A stretch of DNA of 64,000 nucleotides, from NCBI GenBank assembly GCA_003024785.1, contig PUQB01000184.1, positions 363,718 through 427,717 of the forward strand, given 5' to 3'. Numbering within the stretch: the stretch's first letter is position 1; each line of letters begins with the position of its first letter. Source of the DNA: Selaginella tamariscina (lineage: Eukaryota; Streptophyta; Lycopodiopsida; Selaginellales; Selaginellaceae). Below the pieces are notes generated by a model. That model made no database searches and had not been told where the DNA came from. It saw only the letters and a program-made list of their open reading frames with translations. Shown piece after piece: positions 25,201 to 35,828 of the stretch. The position numbers and the translations under genes were made by a program.

Positions 25201-26230
25201 GGAGGAGAAGAAGAAGGAATTGAAAAACAGGGGAGTCAGATACAGGAAAGGTAGAAGAGGACGTAGGAGTTACTTGAAGGCAAAAAGATGAAAAGGAGCA
25301 GGATCAGTGGCAAGTTCATGCATGGTAGTGGTAAGAACTCGAGAGGAGAAGGAGGGAGCTGTGATTGAAAAAGAGGAAGGATCTTGGGGGTGGAACAGAA
25401 GAAGAGTAATGAAAAGAGGCAGGATTGGGAAACATGTGTGGATTTAAAGTGTACAGGATTGGAAGAATCCTGTATAGAAGTCCGTGAATGCATAGGAGTG
25501 AGGAGGGCTTGTGAGTGTGCTGACAAACCAATAGGAGGTGGATCCTGTTGAGGAGGAACCTTTGACACTGATACAGGATTGGAAAAACCCTGTACAGGAA
25601 TCCGCGAACTTACAGGAGTGGAGAGAGCATGCAGATGTGCTGAGGAATTGACATGAGATGAATCCTGTCGAGGAGGAGTCTTTAACACTGATACAAGAAC
25701 ATGCACGGTCAATCCTATAGCTTGTACTGCCAGACACTAAGGATGTATCCTGCACACAGGAAGGTACAGGATTGATCCTAGTTGCCGGAGAGGAAAACGT
25801 GAACATCATAGACCTCCAGTCGATCTAAGGATTTACAATAACGAACCATGGCATGCCCAAAATGATGGGAGTTGACCGAGTCTTCATCAAGTTGAAGGAA
25901 ATTGAACAGTTGAATGAGCCATGATTGCAAGAGAGAGGTTTGGTAGCATGGGTAACTGCATCAGAAGCAATCAGACGACCATCGACCACTGCACGCTTCA
26001 ATTTCATTACCGGAATGCCATGTTGAGTTGCAAAAGTGTCATCCATGAAGCATGCATTTGCACTAGTGTCTAACAGGGCAAACTCCTTAGTTCTCAATTA
26101 TTGAGATGAATGTGTACAGGAAACTTAAGTGATGAAATGGTATGAGCAGCACCAATGGAGCTTGCACCTACGTCCAACTTCGTGGCTCCTAAATGAAGTG
26201 AACATTGAAGTTTTCCGACTGAACTTTAGC
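22250..26230 (-). pseudogene. Element B pol: protease-RT-RNase H-integrase-chromodomain
   Basis: Minus strand, from the right: protease (25825-26230; LLDTSANACFMDD, so the catalytic DTG is changed to DTS), Ser/Pro/Gln spacer (25240-25800), RT (24240-25100; [22 protein letters not shown], and [13 protein letters not shown] with the YLDD active site), RNase H (23470-24150; [42 protein letters not shown]), integrase (22460-23680; [23 protein letters not shown] region, [17 protein letters not shown]) and a chromodomain (22260-22472; [34 protein letters not shown]). The chromodomain marks it as a chromovirus; this domain binds modified histone tails and guides integration. Several one-base frameshifts interrupt the polyprotein. 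Confidence 0.9.
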
Positions 26231-26331
26231 TTCAACTTCACGCGTCTTGAATTTCCTGGCTTTAATAGGACATTCCACCGCCTTGTGTCCTGCTTCACCA
26301 CAATACAAACATAAATTCTCACTATGGCAAC
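26231..26331 (-). pseudogene. Element B gag 3' part (nucleocapsid)
   Basis: Carries the end of the zinc-knuckle region and the conserved gag stop. It is cut at 26331 by element A; the rest of gag resumes at 32662. The target duplication GCAAC (26327-26331 and 32662-32666) lies in this coding sequence. Confidence 0.85.
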
Positions 26332-26959
26332 TGTCAACGACCCGATACAGAATACAGGATTCCGGATACAGGACATGGGTTGCAGGACTTTCCTACAGGA
26401 TTCCGGATACAGGATATGGGTTGCAGGACTTTCCTACAGGATATTCCTACCAGGATTCCGGACACAGGATTCGGTTGCAGGATATTCCTACAGGATATGC
26501 CACAGGATATGCCTAGAGGATAAGGGACATGTGGACTCATCTTAGCCTCTGCATGCATGCAATCACTTTTGCATGCATGCAACCACTTTTAGCACTCATG
26601 CCTAGATTAGCTCTTGGAGTTGTGAGCATAAAAGCTCCGACCTAATTGTTGTACAATCAGTTACTATCAACACCAGTCTTACTACGATCAATCTCGTCTT
26701 GTCTTGTTCTTGTCTTGTTTCCTGTCCTGTTCCTGTCTGCCTGTTCCTGTCCTGCTCCTGGATCCTGTCCTGCTTCTGTTTGTTCCTGGATCTTGTCCTG
26801 CGCTTTCTTGCTCCCGGATCCTATCCTGATCCTGTCTTGCTCCTAGATCCGTCCTGTTCCTATTCCTAGTTCCTGTCCTGCTCTCGGTCCTGTTCCTGAG
26901 TCAAGCCTTCCTGTCCTTGGAATCCTGTTCTTTCCTGGTTCCTGGATCGTGGCTTGACA
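26332..26959 (+). repeat. 5' LTR of element A
   Basis: 628 bp, TGTCAACGACCCGATACAG...CGTGGCTTGACA. Includes a repeated CAGGATTCCGGATACAGGA block, two GCATGCATGC palindromes, a TATA-like box at 26627-26634 and a TCCTGT-rich U5. Confidence 0.95.
26627..26670 (+). promoter_or_regulatory. LTR promoter: TATA-like box and self-primer at predicted mRNA start
   Basis: CATAAAAG at 26627-26634 (GTATAAAAG in element B) is followed 30 bp later by CAGTTACTATCAA (26658-26670). That is the usual TATA-to-start distance, so the mRNA should begin with or just before this 13-mer. The 13-mer is the exact reverse complement of 26962-26974, directly downstream of this LTR. Confidence 0.6.
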
Positions 26960-26961
26960 GT

Positions 26962-26974
26962 TTGATAGTAACTG
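26962..26974 (+). promoter_or_regulatory. Putative self-primed primer-binding site of element A
   Basis: TTGATAGTAACTG begins two bases after the 5' LTR end, the normal position for a primer-binding site. It pairs over 13 of 13 bases with the predicted 5' end of the element's own transcript (26658-26670) and does not resemble a tRNA-iMet site. Known self-primed Tf1/sushi elements have this layout; use here is inferred. Confidence 0.6.
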
Positions 26975-27050
26975 CTTCATAGTTCTCCGTTTTCCAGCTA
27001 CCTTTTTCTTGATTCTTTCCTTCATTTTCCTCCTTTTTCTTTCCTAGATC

Positions 27051-28026
27051 ATGGCTGATTTTGAGCGCTTTCAACGCGAGCACCAAATGTACTTCATGAG
27101 CTGGCCACTTTGCGCCAAGTGGTCACCGACCTGCAAGGTTCCACCACTGCGGCACATGCAGCTGCTGATGCATCCTCCAAGGCTGCTGCGCAGGCTCTCT
27201 CCCAGGCATCGGTGGTTCCCTCTTCATCAAACTTTTCTTCGGAGCCGAAGGTTAGCATGCCAGAGAAGTTCAGTGGCAATCGTGCCGATTTCCAAGGTTT
27301 CCTGAATCAGATCCGGCTCTTGATCCGTATGCAACCACGGCGCTACTCGACTGATGCTCAAAAGGTGGGTCTTTTGGCATCCTTACTAAGTGGATCTCCA
27401 CGGGCTTGGGTTGCCCCCTTGCTGGAGCGTGACGACCATTGATGGAAGACTTTGAAGGTTTCGTGGCTGCCTTTGAAGCCTGTTTTGGAGATCCTGATAA
27501 GTACCGTTCTGCATGCACGAAGTTACGGAAGCTCACTCAAGGATCCCGACCAGCTTCCGTCTATGCATCCGAATTTCAGCAACTTTGCACGAACATTCCA
27601 TGGGACGAGACTGCATTGATCGAACACTTCCGTTTTGGGTTGAGGGACGACGTGAAGGACCTTCTCCTTACGTTACCGGATGCCCAAACATTAGCGGAGA
27701 TCATGCAACAAGCTGTTCGTTGCGACAACCGTTTGTTCGAGCGTCGTCAGGAAAGATCCCGTCAGCAGTTCCTGCAAACCAATCCTGCAGCTGTGGTACA
27801 TGTTCCTGCACCACCTTCTGGAGTAGTTCCTATGGAGGTTGAGAAATCCAAGCGTGGCTCTCTTTCCGCTGCTGAGAAGCAACGTCGTCGCAGTGAGAAC
27901 CTGTGCTTGTATTGTGGTGGAGCAGGACACAAGGTGGCAGATTGTCCTATTAAAGCCAGGAACTTCAAGACGCGTGAAGTTGAAGCTGAAGTTCAGTCGG
28001 AAAACTCCAATGTCCACTTCGTCTAG
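27051..28026 (+). pseudogene. Element A gag (capsid plus CCHC nucleocapsid)
   Basis: Starts at ATG 27051 (MADFERFQREHQM). The frame shifts by a missing base near 27090 and again near 27435 (GACGACC where other copies have GACGACCC). Capsid text includes MPEKFSGNRADFQGFLNQIRLLI, SPRAWVAPLLERDD and FEGFVAAFEACFGDPDKYRSA. The nucleocapsid has one CX2CX4HX4C knuckle (CLYCGGAGHKVADC, about 27901-27945) followed by a basic tail. It ends at TAG 28024-28026, identical in position to the gag stop in copies B, C and D. Gag would assemble particles and package element RNA. Confidence 0.88.
27990..28026 (+). promoter_or_regulatory. Gag-pol overlap, candidate -1 frameshift window
   Basis: The pol (protease) frame is -1 relative to gag and is open from 27990, after a stop at 27987-27989, giving 37 nt of overlap before the gag TAG. 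The overlap contains GGAAAAC (27999-28005) positioned as G GAA AAC in gag codons. The motif is conserved in copies B and C, and as AGAAAAC in D. It is not a perfect XXXYYYZ heptamer, so function is a hypothesis. Confidence 0.4.
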
Positions 28027-31000
28027 GAGCCGCGAAGTTGGACGTAGGTGCAGGCTCCATTGGTGCTGCTCATACCATCCCATCACTTAAGTTTCCTGTA
28101 CACATTCATCTTAATAATCGAGAGCTCATGGAGTTTGCCTTGTTAGACACTGGTGCAAATGCATGCTTCATGGATGACACGTTTGCAACTCAACATGGCA
28201 TTTCGGTGGTGAAGTTGAAGCGTGCAGTTCCTGTAGAGGTGGCCGATGGGCGTCTAATTGCTTCTGGCGTTACCCATGCTACCGAACCTCTCTCCTGCAG
28301 GTATGGCACATTCAACTGTTCAATTTCCTTCAACTTGATCAAGACTCGGTCGACTCCCATCATTTTGGGCATGCCATGGTTCGTTGTTGCAAATCCGCAG
28401 ATCGACTGGAGGTCTAGGACGCTCACGTTTTCCTCTCCAACAGCTAGGATCAATCCTGTACCTTCCTGTGTGCAGGATACATCCTTAGTATCTGAGGCAG
28501 TACAAGCTACAGGATTGACCGTGCCTGTTCCTGTACCAGTGTTGAAGACTCCTCCTCGACAGGATTCACCTCATATCAGTTCCTCAGCACATCCGCAGGC
28601 TCTCTCCACTCCTGTAAGTTTGCGGTGTCCTGTACAGGGTTCTTCCAATCCTGTATCAGTGTCGAAGGTTCCTCCTCAACAGGATCCACCTCCTGTTGAT
28701 TCGTCAGCACATTCGCAGGCTTCTTCCACTCTTGCGCAACCACGGACTCCTGTACAGGATTCTTCCAATCCTGTACACTCATCAACACCCACAGGTTTTT
28801 TCCAATCCTGCTTCTTTCTGTTACCCTGCTTCTGTTCCATCCCCCAAGATCCTTCCTCTTTTTCAGTCACAGCTCCCTCCTTCTCCTCTCCGAGTTCTTA
28901 CCACTACCATGCATGAACTCGCCACTGATCCTGCTCCCTTCCACCTTTTTGCCTTTCAAGTAACTCCTACGTCCTCTTCTACCTTTCCTGTATCCGACTC
29001 CCCTGTTTTTTCTCCTTCTCCTTCTCCTTCTCCTCCTTCTTCCCTACCATCCAAGTACCACGACTTTAAGGACGTTTTTGACAAGCACAAGGCTGCAGTT
29101 CTTCCTGTTCACAGGTCCTACGACTGTCCTATTGATCTTGCGGAAGGAAAGACTCCACCATTCGGACCGATTTATGCATTGTCACCCACAGAGTTGGAGG
29201 TTCTTCGTCAGTACATCGAGGACAACTTGGCATCCGGCTTCATTCGTCACTCAAAGTCCCCTGCAGGAGCTCCTATCTTCTTTGTCAAGAAGAAGGATGG
29301 GAGTTTACGTTTGGTTGTGGACTACAGGGGTTTGAATCAAGTCACCATTCGGAATCGGTACCCGTTGCCATTGATCCCGGAACTTCTCGATCGGCTGCGA
29401 GGAGCAAAGGTGTTCACGAAGATCGACTTACGAGGAGCCTACAACCTTGTACGGATTCGTCCCGGCGATGAGTGGAAGACTGCCTTTCGTACAAGGTATG
29501 GACATTTTGAGTACACGGTAATGCCTTTCGGCCTTACCAATGCCCCAGCTGTTTCCAACACATGGTGAACGACATTTTCCGTGACTTCTTGGACCAGTTT
29601 GTGGTGATCTACCTCGACGACATCTTGATTTTCTCCAAGGACCAGGCGGCACATGACAAGCATGTACGACTAGTTTTAGAGCGGCTTCGCGAGCATGGCC
29701 TGTACGCGAAGTTGGAGAAGTGTTTTTTCGATAGGGATTCGGTGGAGTTCTTGGGCTACATCGTCTCTCCTGCTGGCGTTTCCATGGACATGCACAAGGT
29801 GAAGACCATCGTGGAGTGGGAGAGGCCCAAGTCGGTACGAGATGTACAATGTTTCCTTGGCTTTGCAAACTTCTACAGGCGGTTCATACAGGACTTCTCC
29901 AAGCGTGTACTTCCACTCACAGAACTCACCAAGCGCACAGGACTTTTCTCTTGGTCCGACAAGGCGGAACACGCGTTCACAACACTCAAGGACGTTTTCA
30001 CGACAGCTCCGATTTTAGCACATCCTGACCCTTCTCATCCTTTCTTCATTGAAGCAGATGCCTCGGATTTTGCAGTAGGATCCGTCTATCGCAAGTTGGA
30101 GAGGACAAGTTGCTTCATCCTGTAGCTTTTCACTCTCGTAAGTTCCTGTCGGCGGAGATCAACTACGAGATTCATGACAAGGAACTCAAGGCCATTGTGG
30201 ATTCGTTTGAGGAGTGGCGGCATTTCCTGGAAGGTGCTGCACATCCTGTACAAGTTCTTACGGATCACAAGAACCTGGAGTACTTTCAAACGGCTCGGGT
30301 CCTCAGTCGGCGACAGGCTAGGTGGGCAGAGTTCCTATCACGTTTTGACTTCGTCATCGTCTACAGGCCCGGCTTTCGGAATGGCAAGGCGGACGCATTG
30401 TCTAGGCGCTCTTACCTTGCACCAAGCCCGGGCGATCCTGCATTTGACTGTCAAAGGCAAGTGTTGTTGGGTCCTGATCGTTTCCGGCTTGCGGCACTGC
30501 AGGTTCATCAGGCTCCAGCAAATTCAACACTCCTACAGGACGTCCGTTCGCAGTTGGCTACAGACGACTTGGCAAAGAATGTGTTCTCACACATTCATCC
30601 TGACGTTGCAAGTTCCTCTTCCTCCAGTTCCCGTCCAGACTACAACCTGTTCACCATACAGGATGGACTCCTGTACCGGGAAGGTCTCCTGTACGTTCCT
30701 GTTGGTATTTCCAGGACTCGTGTGGTACAGGATTGTCATGATACCCCGGCTACAGGACATTTTGGTGTGGCCAAGACAGTGGAGTTGGTGACTCGCAACT
30801 ATTGGTGGCCTGGGTTGCGAGGTTTTGTGGAGAGGTTTGTACGGAGTTGTGACACTTGTAGCAGGTCGAAGATGCCTCATCATGCACCCTCTGGTCTTCT
30901 TCGTCCTCTTCCTGTTCCGTCTGCTCCTTGGAGATCCATTTCTATGGATTTCCTCACAGATCTTCCTCCTTCTCGTGGATTTGATGCAGTTCTTGTGGTG

Positions 31001-32005
31001 GTTGACCGTTTCACCAAGCAGGCTCATTTCCTACCCTGCAACAAGACAGCTACAGGTCAGACAACTGCCGAGTTGGTGATCCGCGAGGTGTTCCGACATC
31101 ATGGTCTTCCTGAGAGCATTGTTTCCGATCGAGGTCCACAATTCATGTCCAAGTTTTGGCGAGAGCTTCTTCGGAGTCTACAGGTCAAAGCGGATCTTTC
31201 TTCAGGATATCACCCACAAACCGATGGGCAGTCCGAACGCACAATTCAGACCTTAGAACAGTATCTTCGTTGCTTCATCAGTTACCAGCAGGACAACTGG
31301 TTGGACCTCCTTCCAATGGCGGAGTTTGCCTACAACAACTCCATCCACGCATCTACAGGACAGACACCTTTCTTTGCTCTTACAGGCCACCATCCACGTT
31401 TTGACTTTGCTCCTCCCGCTTCTCCTTCTTCCGCTCCTGCAGTACAGGATCGTCTTCAGCATCTTCGGCAGGTACAGGATGATCTCCAGGTTCATCTTCA
31501 ACAGGCACAGGAACGATACAAGCATCATGCTGATGCTCACCGTCAGCCGGCACCTGCATACAAGATTGGTGATCTCGTGTGGCTTCTTCGTCGACACATT
31601 CGCACCAACAGGCCTTCTTCTAAGTTGGATTTTCAACGATTGGGCCCTTATAGGATCGTGGCGGAGGTAAATCCTGTAGCTTTCCGACTCGAGTTACCAT
31701 CCACGGTGAAACTTCATCCTGTGTTTCACACCTCTTTGTTGGAGCCGTATCATCCTTCTTCTCTTCCCGGTCGTGTTTCTTCTCCTCCCCCTCCTGTGGT
31801 CATTGACACGAACCTGAGTACGAAGTTGCAGCCATCCTTGACTCTCGTCTTCATCGTCACCAACTCCAATACTTGGTGGATTGGAAAGGGTACCTGCCTA
31901 CTGATCGCACTTGGGAACCTGCATCCAACTTACTCCATGCTTCTTCCAAGGTTGCTGCCTTCCATCGGCATTATCCTGCTAAACCAGGTCCCAAGACTCG
32001 TGGAA
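28027..32005 (+). pseudogene. Element A pol: protease-RT-RNase H-integrase-chromodomain
   Basis: Protease with LLDTGANACFMDD (DTG at 28146). A Ser/Pro/Gln spacer made of two roughly 40-residue repeats (about 28480-28800). RT from about 29080 with [33 protein letters not shown] and [10 protein letters not shown] (YLDD at 29610). RNase H with [10 protein letters not shown] and [12 protein letters not shown]. Integrase with an H2C2 zinc module ([10 protein letters not shown]...CDTCSRSK, about 30736-30880) and the D,D,E core ([35 protein letters not shown]). A chromodomain near 31795-31990. Frameshifts lie near 28790, 29550 (CAGCTGTTTCC for CAGCCGTGTTCC), 30085 and 31810. The largest open part, 30110-31800, spans RNase H through integrase. 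No upstream ATG is available in the protease frame, consistent with expression as a gag-pol fusion. Confidence 0.9.
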
Positions 32006-32010
32006 CTCGT

Positions 32011-32027
32011 CTTTAGGGAGGAGGTGC
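32011..32027 (+). promoter_or_regulatory. Polypurine tract of element A
   Basis: CTTTAGGGAGGAGGTGC immediately precedes the 3' LTR. This is the expected plus-strand DNA primer position; the equivalent sequence is present next to the 3' LTRs of B, C and D. Confidence 0.75.
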
Positions 32028-32661
32028 TGTCACGACCCGATACAGAATACAGGATTCCGGATACAGGACATGGGTTGCAGGACTTTCCTACAGGATTCCG
32101 GATACAGGATATGGGTTGCAGGATTTCCTACAGGATATTCCTACCAGGATTCCGGACACAGGATTCGGTTGCAGGATATTCCTACAGGATATGCCACAGG
32201 ATATGCCTAGAGGATAAGGGACATGTGGACTCATCTTAGCCTCTGCATGCATGCAATCACTTTTGCATGCATGCAACCACTTTTAGCACTCATGCCTAGA
32301 TTAGCTCTTGGAGTTGTGAGCATAAAAGCTCCGACCTAATTGTTGTACAATCAGTTACTATCAACACCAGTCTTACTACGATCAATCTCGTCTTGTCTTG
32401 TTCTTGTCTTGTTTCCTGTCCTGTTCCTGTCTCGCTCCTGTCCTGTCCTGCTCCTGGATCCTGTCCTGCTTCTGTCTTGTCCTGGATCTTGTCCTGCGCT
32501 TTCCTGTCTTGCTCCCGGATCCTATCCTGATCCTGTCTTGCTCCTAGATCCGTCCTGTTCCTATTCCTAGTTCCTGTCCTGCTCTCGGTCCTGTTCCTGA
32601 GTCAAGCCTTCCTGTCCTTGGAATCCTGTTCTTTCCTGGTTCCTGGATCGTGGCTTGAACA
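32028..32661 (+). repeat. 3' LTR of element A
   Basis: 634 bp, TGTCACGACCCGATACAG...GTGGCTTGAACA. Matches the 5' LTR apart from short indels in the CCTGT-rich U5 and two single-base differences near the start. Confidence 0.95.
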
Positions 32662-33476
32662 GCAACATTGCTTCTCAGCAGCGGAAAGTGAGCCACACTT
32701 GTATTTCTCAACCTCCATAGGAACTACTCCAAAAGGTGTGCAGGAGTATGTACCACATCTGCAGGATTGGTTTGTAGGAACTACTGATGGGATTTTCCTA
32801 ACGACGCTCAATAAACGGTTGTCACAGTGAACGCCTGTTGCATGATCTCCCTGTGTTTGGGCATCCGGTAACGTAAGGAGAAGGTCCTTCACATCATCCC
32901 TCAACCTAAAACGGAAGTGTTCAATCAATACATTTTCGTCCCATGGAATGTTCGTGCAAAGTTGTTGAAATCGGATGCATAGACGGAAGCTGGTCGAGAT
33001 CTTTGTGTGAGCTTTTGTAACTTCGTGCATGCGAAACGGTACTTATCGGGATTTCCAAAGCAAGCTTTAAAGGCAACCTTCAAAATCTTTCATCAATGGG
33101 TCGTCACGCTCCAGCAAAGGGGCAACCCAAGCCCGTGGAGATCCAACTACCAAAAGGCCAACCTTTTGTGCATCAGTCGAGTAGCAGCGTGGTTGCATGC
33201 GGATCAAAAGCCTGATCTGATTCAAAAACCCTTGGAAATCGGCACGATTGCCATTGAACTTTTCCGGCATGCTGATCTTCGGTTCTGAAGAAGTGTTCGA
33301 TGGAGAGGAAACCACGGATGCTTGAAAGAGAGCCTGCGCAGCAGCCTTGGAGAATGCATCGGCAGCTGCATGCGCCGCATTGATGGAACTTGTAGATTTG
33401 TGACCACTTGGCGCAAAGTGGTCAGCTCATGAAGTAATATTTGGTGCTCGCATTGAAATTGCTCAAAATCGGCCAT
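32662..33476 (-). pseudogene. Element B gag 5' part
   Basis: Continuation of B gag on the far side of element A. It starts at the minus-strand ATG near 33476 (MADFEQFQCEHQI) and runs through capsid text SEPKISMPEKFNGNRADFQGFLNQIRLLIRMQP to the CCHC region at 32662. Frameshifts and small deletions make it non-functional. Confidence 0.85.
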
Positions 33477-33574
33477 GATATATGAAAGGAAAAAGGAGAA
33501 AAACGAAGGAGAAGAATCAAAGAAAAAAAAGGTAGCTGAAAATTAGAAAGCTATGAAAACAGTTATTATCAAAC

Positions 33575-34011
33575 TGTCAAGCTACGACCCAAGAGCAAAA
33601 TAAGAACAAGAAGGCTTGACTCAAGAACAAGAAGGCTTGACTCAAGAACAAGGCAAGAGCAAGGAACAAAACAAGAACAAGGAACAAGACAAGAATGATC
33701 GTAGAATGACTGGTGTTGATAGTAACTGATTGTACAACAATTAGGTCAGAGCTTTTATACTCACAACTCCAAGCTAATCTGGTCATGAACTAAAAATAAT
33801 GACCCTTATCCTCTAGGCATATCCTATAGTATATCCTATAGGCATATCCTGTAGGAATATCCTACAGGCATATCTTGTAGGTATATCCTGCATGCATATC
33901 TTGTAGGTATATCCTGTAGGAATATCCTGCAGACATATTATGTAGATATATCCTATAAGCATATCCTGTAACCCGTATCCTATATCCTGCATCCTGTATC
34001 GGGTCGTGATA
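33575..34011 (-). repeat. 5' LTR of element B
   Basis: 437 bp, TGTCAAGCTACGACCC...GGGTCGTGATA. On the element strand it has a canonical GTATAAAAG box (complement at 33752-33760) and the self-primer 13-mer (complement of 33716-33728), 31 bp apart. The adjacent primer site (complement of 33560-33572) matches 12 of 13 bases. Confidence 0.93.
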
Positions 34012-34016
34012 CTTGG

Positions 34017-35828
34017 CAACCATCGAGGCTACATAAGTTACCCCACATCTAACCTATGGAGTCTCCGACAACCATTCCCACTTGCCAAATCTTAAAGTGG
34101 GAGGGGAGGGTTAAGATCCATTACTATAGTGTAGTGTGATGTCTTGAGTTAAGAGTTGAAGGAGTTACACAACATCTCTTAAAACATTGTTGAAATATCA
34201 ACTTGGTATGCATGCACTCTAGCTTTTGATCCTTCATACATTTTCCAAGCATGAAATATCACACACCGTAGGGTACATCAAAACTAAGTGTTAGGCCAAG
34301 CTTTAACCTTAAACTTTGTTGCTTGAATCTAATACATAATTAGGTGCAGGTTGTCTCAAACACATTAGTTGTCAAAACCTTTGTTACGGTCGCTTTGGTT
34401 ATGACACGTTGAGAACAAGTACTCAAGCATTTATCAACTTGTGAACATGTATGTTCCCAAGAACGGTGTTGAGTATTAGCCCTAGGGGTTTGTTGAATGA
34501 CCAAATTATTTAAGTCTAATTCCTCGTTCAATCTCTAACATGGGAGTCAGGCATCCTATTTTCTCATAGAGGAGGTGCTTACTGATTAACTCCACTAGGC
34601 ACAAAGTAAGAACTTTGACGCATGTCCCAAGATTTTTTTGATTTTGTAACCCTTTTTTAATTATATATTTATTATTTCACATGAAATAAATAAAATGTTT
34701 CAATTCATAAACATATGCCATATACTACTATATAATATTTTTAAATTAGTAAATAATAAATTTATGATAAGCTTGGATTTTTCTTATGTCCAGTGAGCAT
34801 TTCCATTGTAGAATTTCAAATCAATGTATTATTTTTACATTCAATGTGATTTTCAAATGTGGAATCTTAAAACCAAGACTAAAAGGAATTACTACTGCTT
34901 TTGATCACATGTTTTTAGAATTATATTATTATTACACACTATGAATTAACTATAATCCAAATCAAAATTTATTTAATTAATTATGTAAATGTAATAAGAA
35001 TCTTGTAAATTTGTTTTCAAAAATGAAAATGTAAAACAGATCTAAGATATTATTTTTAATTATTTATCTAGATATGTTTTGAAATTGAAAGGTAAAAAAG
35101 ATTATAAATAGCATTTTAACTATTTATATGAATATGCATTTATTTTCAATGTGGAACCTTCTATACTTATTGCTTCTTATAAGTAATAATGTCTCATCTT
35201 GTTGAGTTTTTTGAACTGCTTTTTTCTTGTATCGATAACTTTCGTCTTTAATTGTAAAAGCTCTTTATTATTTACGATTGTAGTAGTGATTATAAACATA
35301 TATTTCTTTAAAGCACTTATAATTGCAATAGTTTGGGCAAGACTCAATGCTATTAAACCAGCCTAATTAAGCTTCTCTTGTACTTCTTCATTTAACAATG
35401 GATTACCCTCACCTCCATCTTTAGGCTTACTACGACTTCATTCCTTCTTAAGTCGGTCACCTCTTTTTGCATTTAATACATGTGTCATTAAAGATACTAC
35501 ATATAAAATAAACGGTTTTAAAATTGTTATTATGCAAGTAGTGGTACTACATGATGAATATTAAGTACTAGTAGATGTGCTATGAGGTGAGTGAAGAGGG
35601 TTTTTGGTATGCTTTGTTGTCATGAAGGTTTATTTCGGGAGTGGATTTGATTGCTACACACTTTTAGAAGTGTTTGGTAATGTATGGGTGTAAAATGATG
35701 TTGTTCTATTATGGCCGAGGCAAATGGAATGTGAGCAAGTCTTGCTCTCATGTTTTTTGGTGATAATGCGGTTTGAGAAGGATGTGTTTTGGGCTGTCGT
35801 AATCTCTTGCGAGCTATTGAAGGATTGA
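34017..35828. other. AT-rich spacer, no gene recognised
   Basis: The first 500 bases continue the block interrupted by element B. The remainder is AT-rich with no convincing coding sequence on either strand. Confidence 0.6.

Larger units (their letters stand above)
26332..32661 (+). mobile_element. Chromovirus A, youngest full-length copy
   Basis: Plus-strand Ty3/Gypsy element of 6.33 kb with LTRs 26332-26959 and 32028-32661 and the exact 5-bp target duplication GCAAC (26327-26331 and 32662-32666). The two LTRs are the same outside a few short indels in a CT-rich tract and two single-base indels near the start, so insertion is recent. All domains are present in order: gag, protease, RT, RNase H, integrase, chromodomain. 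About six one-base frameshifts break the frames; several could be consensus errors rather than mutations. Confidence 0.96.
21816..34011 (-). mobile_element. Chromovirus B, interrupted by element A
   Basis: Minus-strand Ty3/Gypsy element with LTRs 21816-22241 and 33575-34011, flanked by the exact 5-bp duplication CTTGG (21811-21815 and 34012-34016). Its body is 22242-26331 plus 32662-33574; the gap is element A. Order on the minus strand is gag, protease, RT, RNase H, integrase, chromodomain. B keeps a clear chromodomain but has multiple frameshifts. Its LTRs (about 430 bp) are a shorter subtype than those of A and C. Confidence 0.95.

Noticed and set aside
26960..26980. Conventional tRNA primer-binding site after the element A LTR
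   Set aside because: The sequence does not resemble TGGTATCAGAGC or another tRNA 3' end I can recognise; the self-complementarity explains it better.
28024..28026. Stop-codon readthrough as the route to gag-pol
   Set aside because: Protease is not in the gag frame, so readthrough alone cannot join them; a frameshift is required.
33811..34011. CRISPR-like short repeats (ATATCCTGTAGGC units) in LTRs
   Set aside because: Units are contiguous and imperfect with no unique spacers, and they lie inside LTRs of a eukaryotic element.
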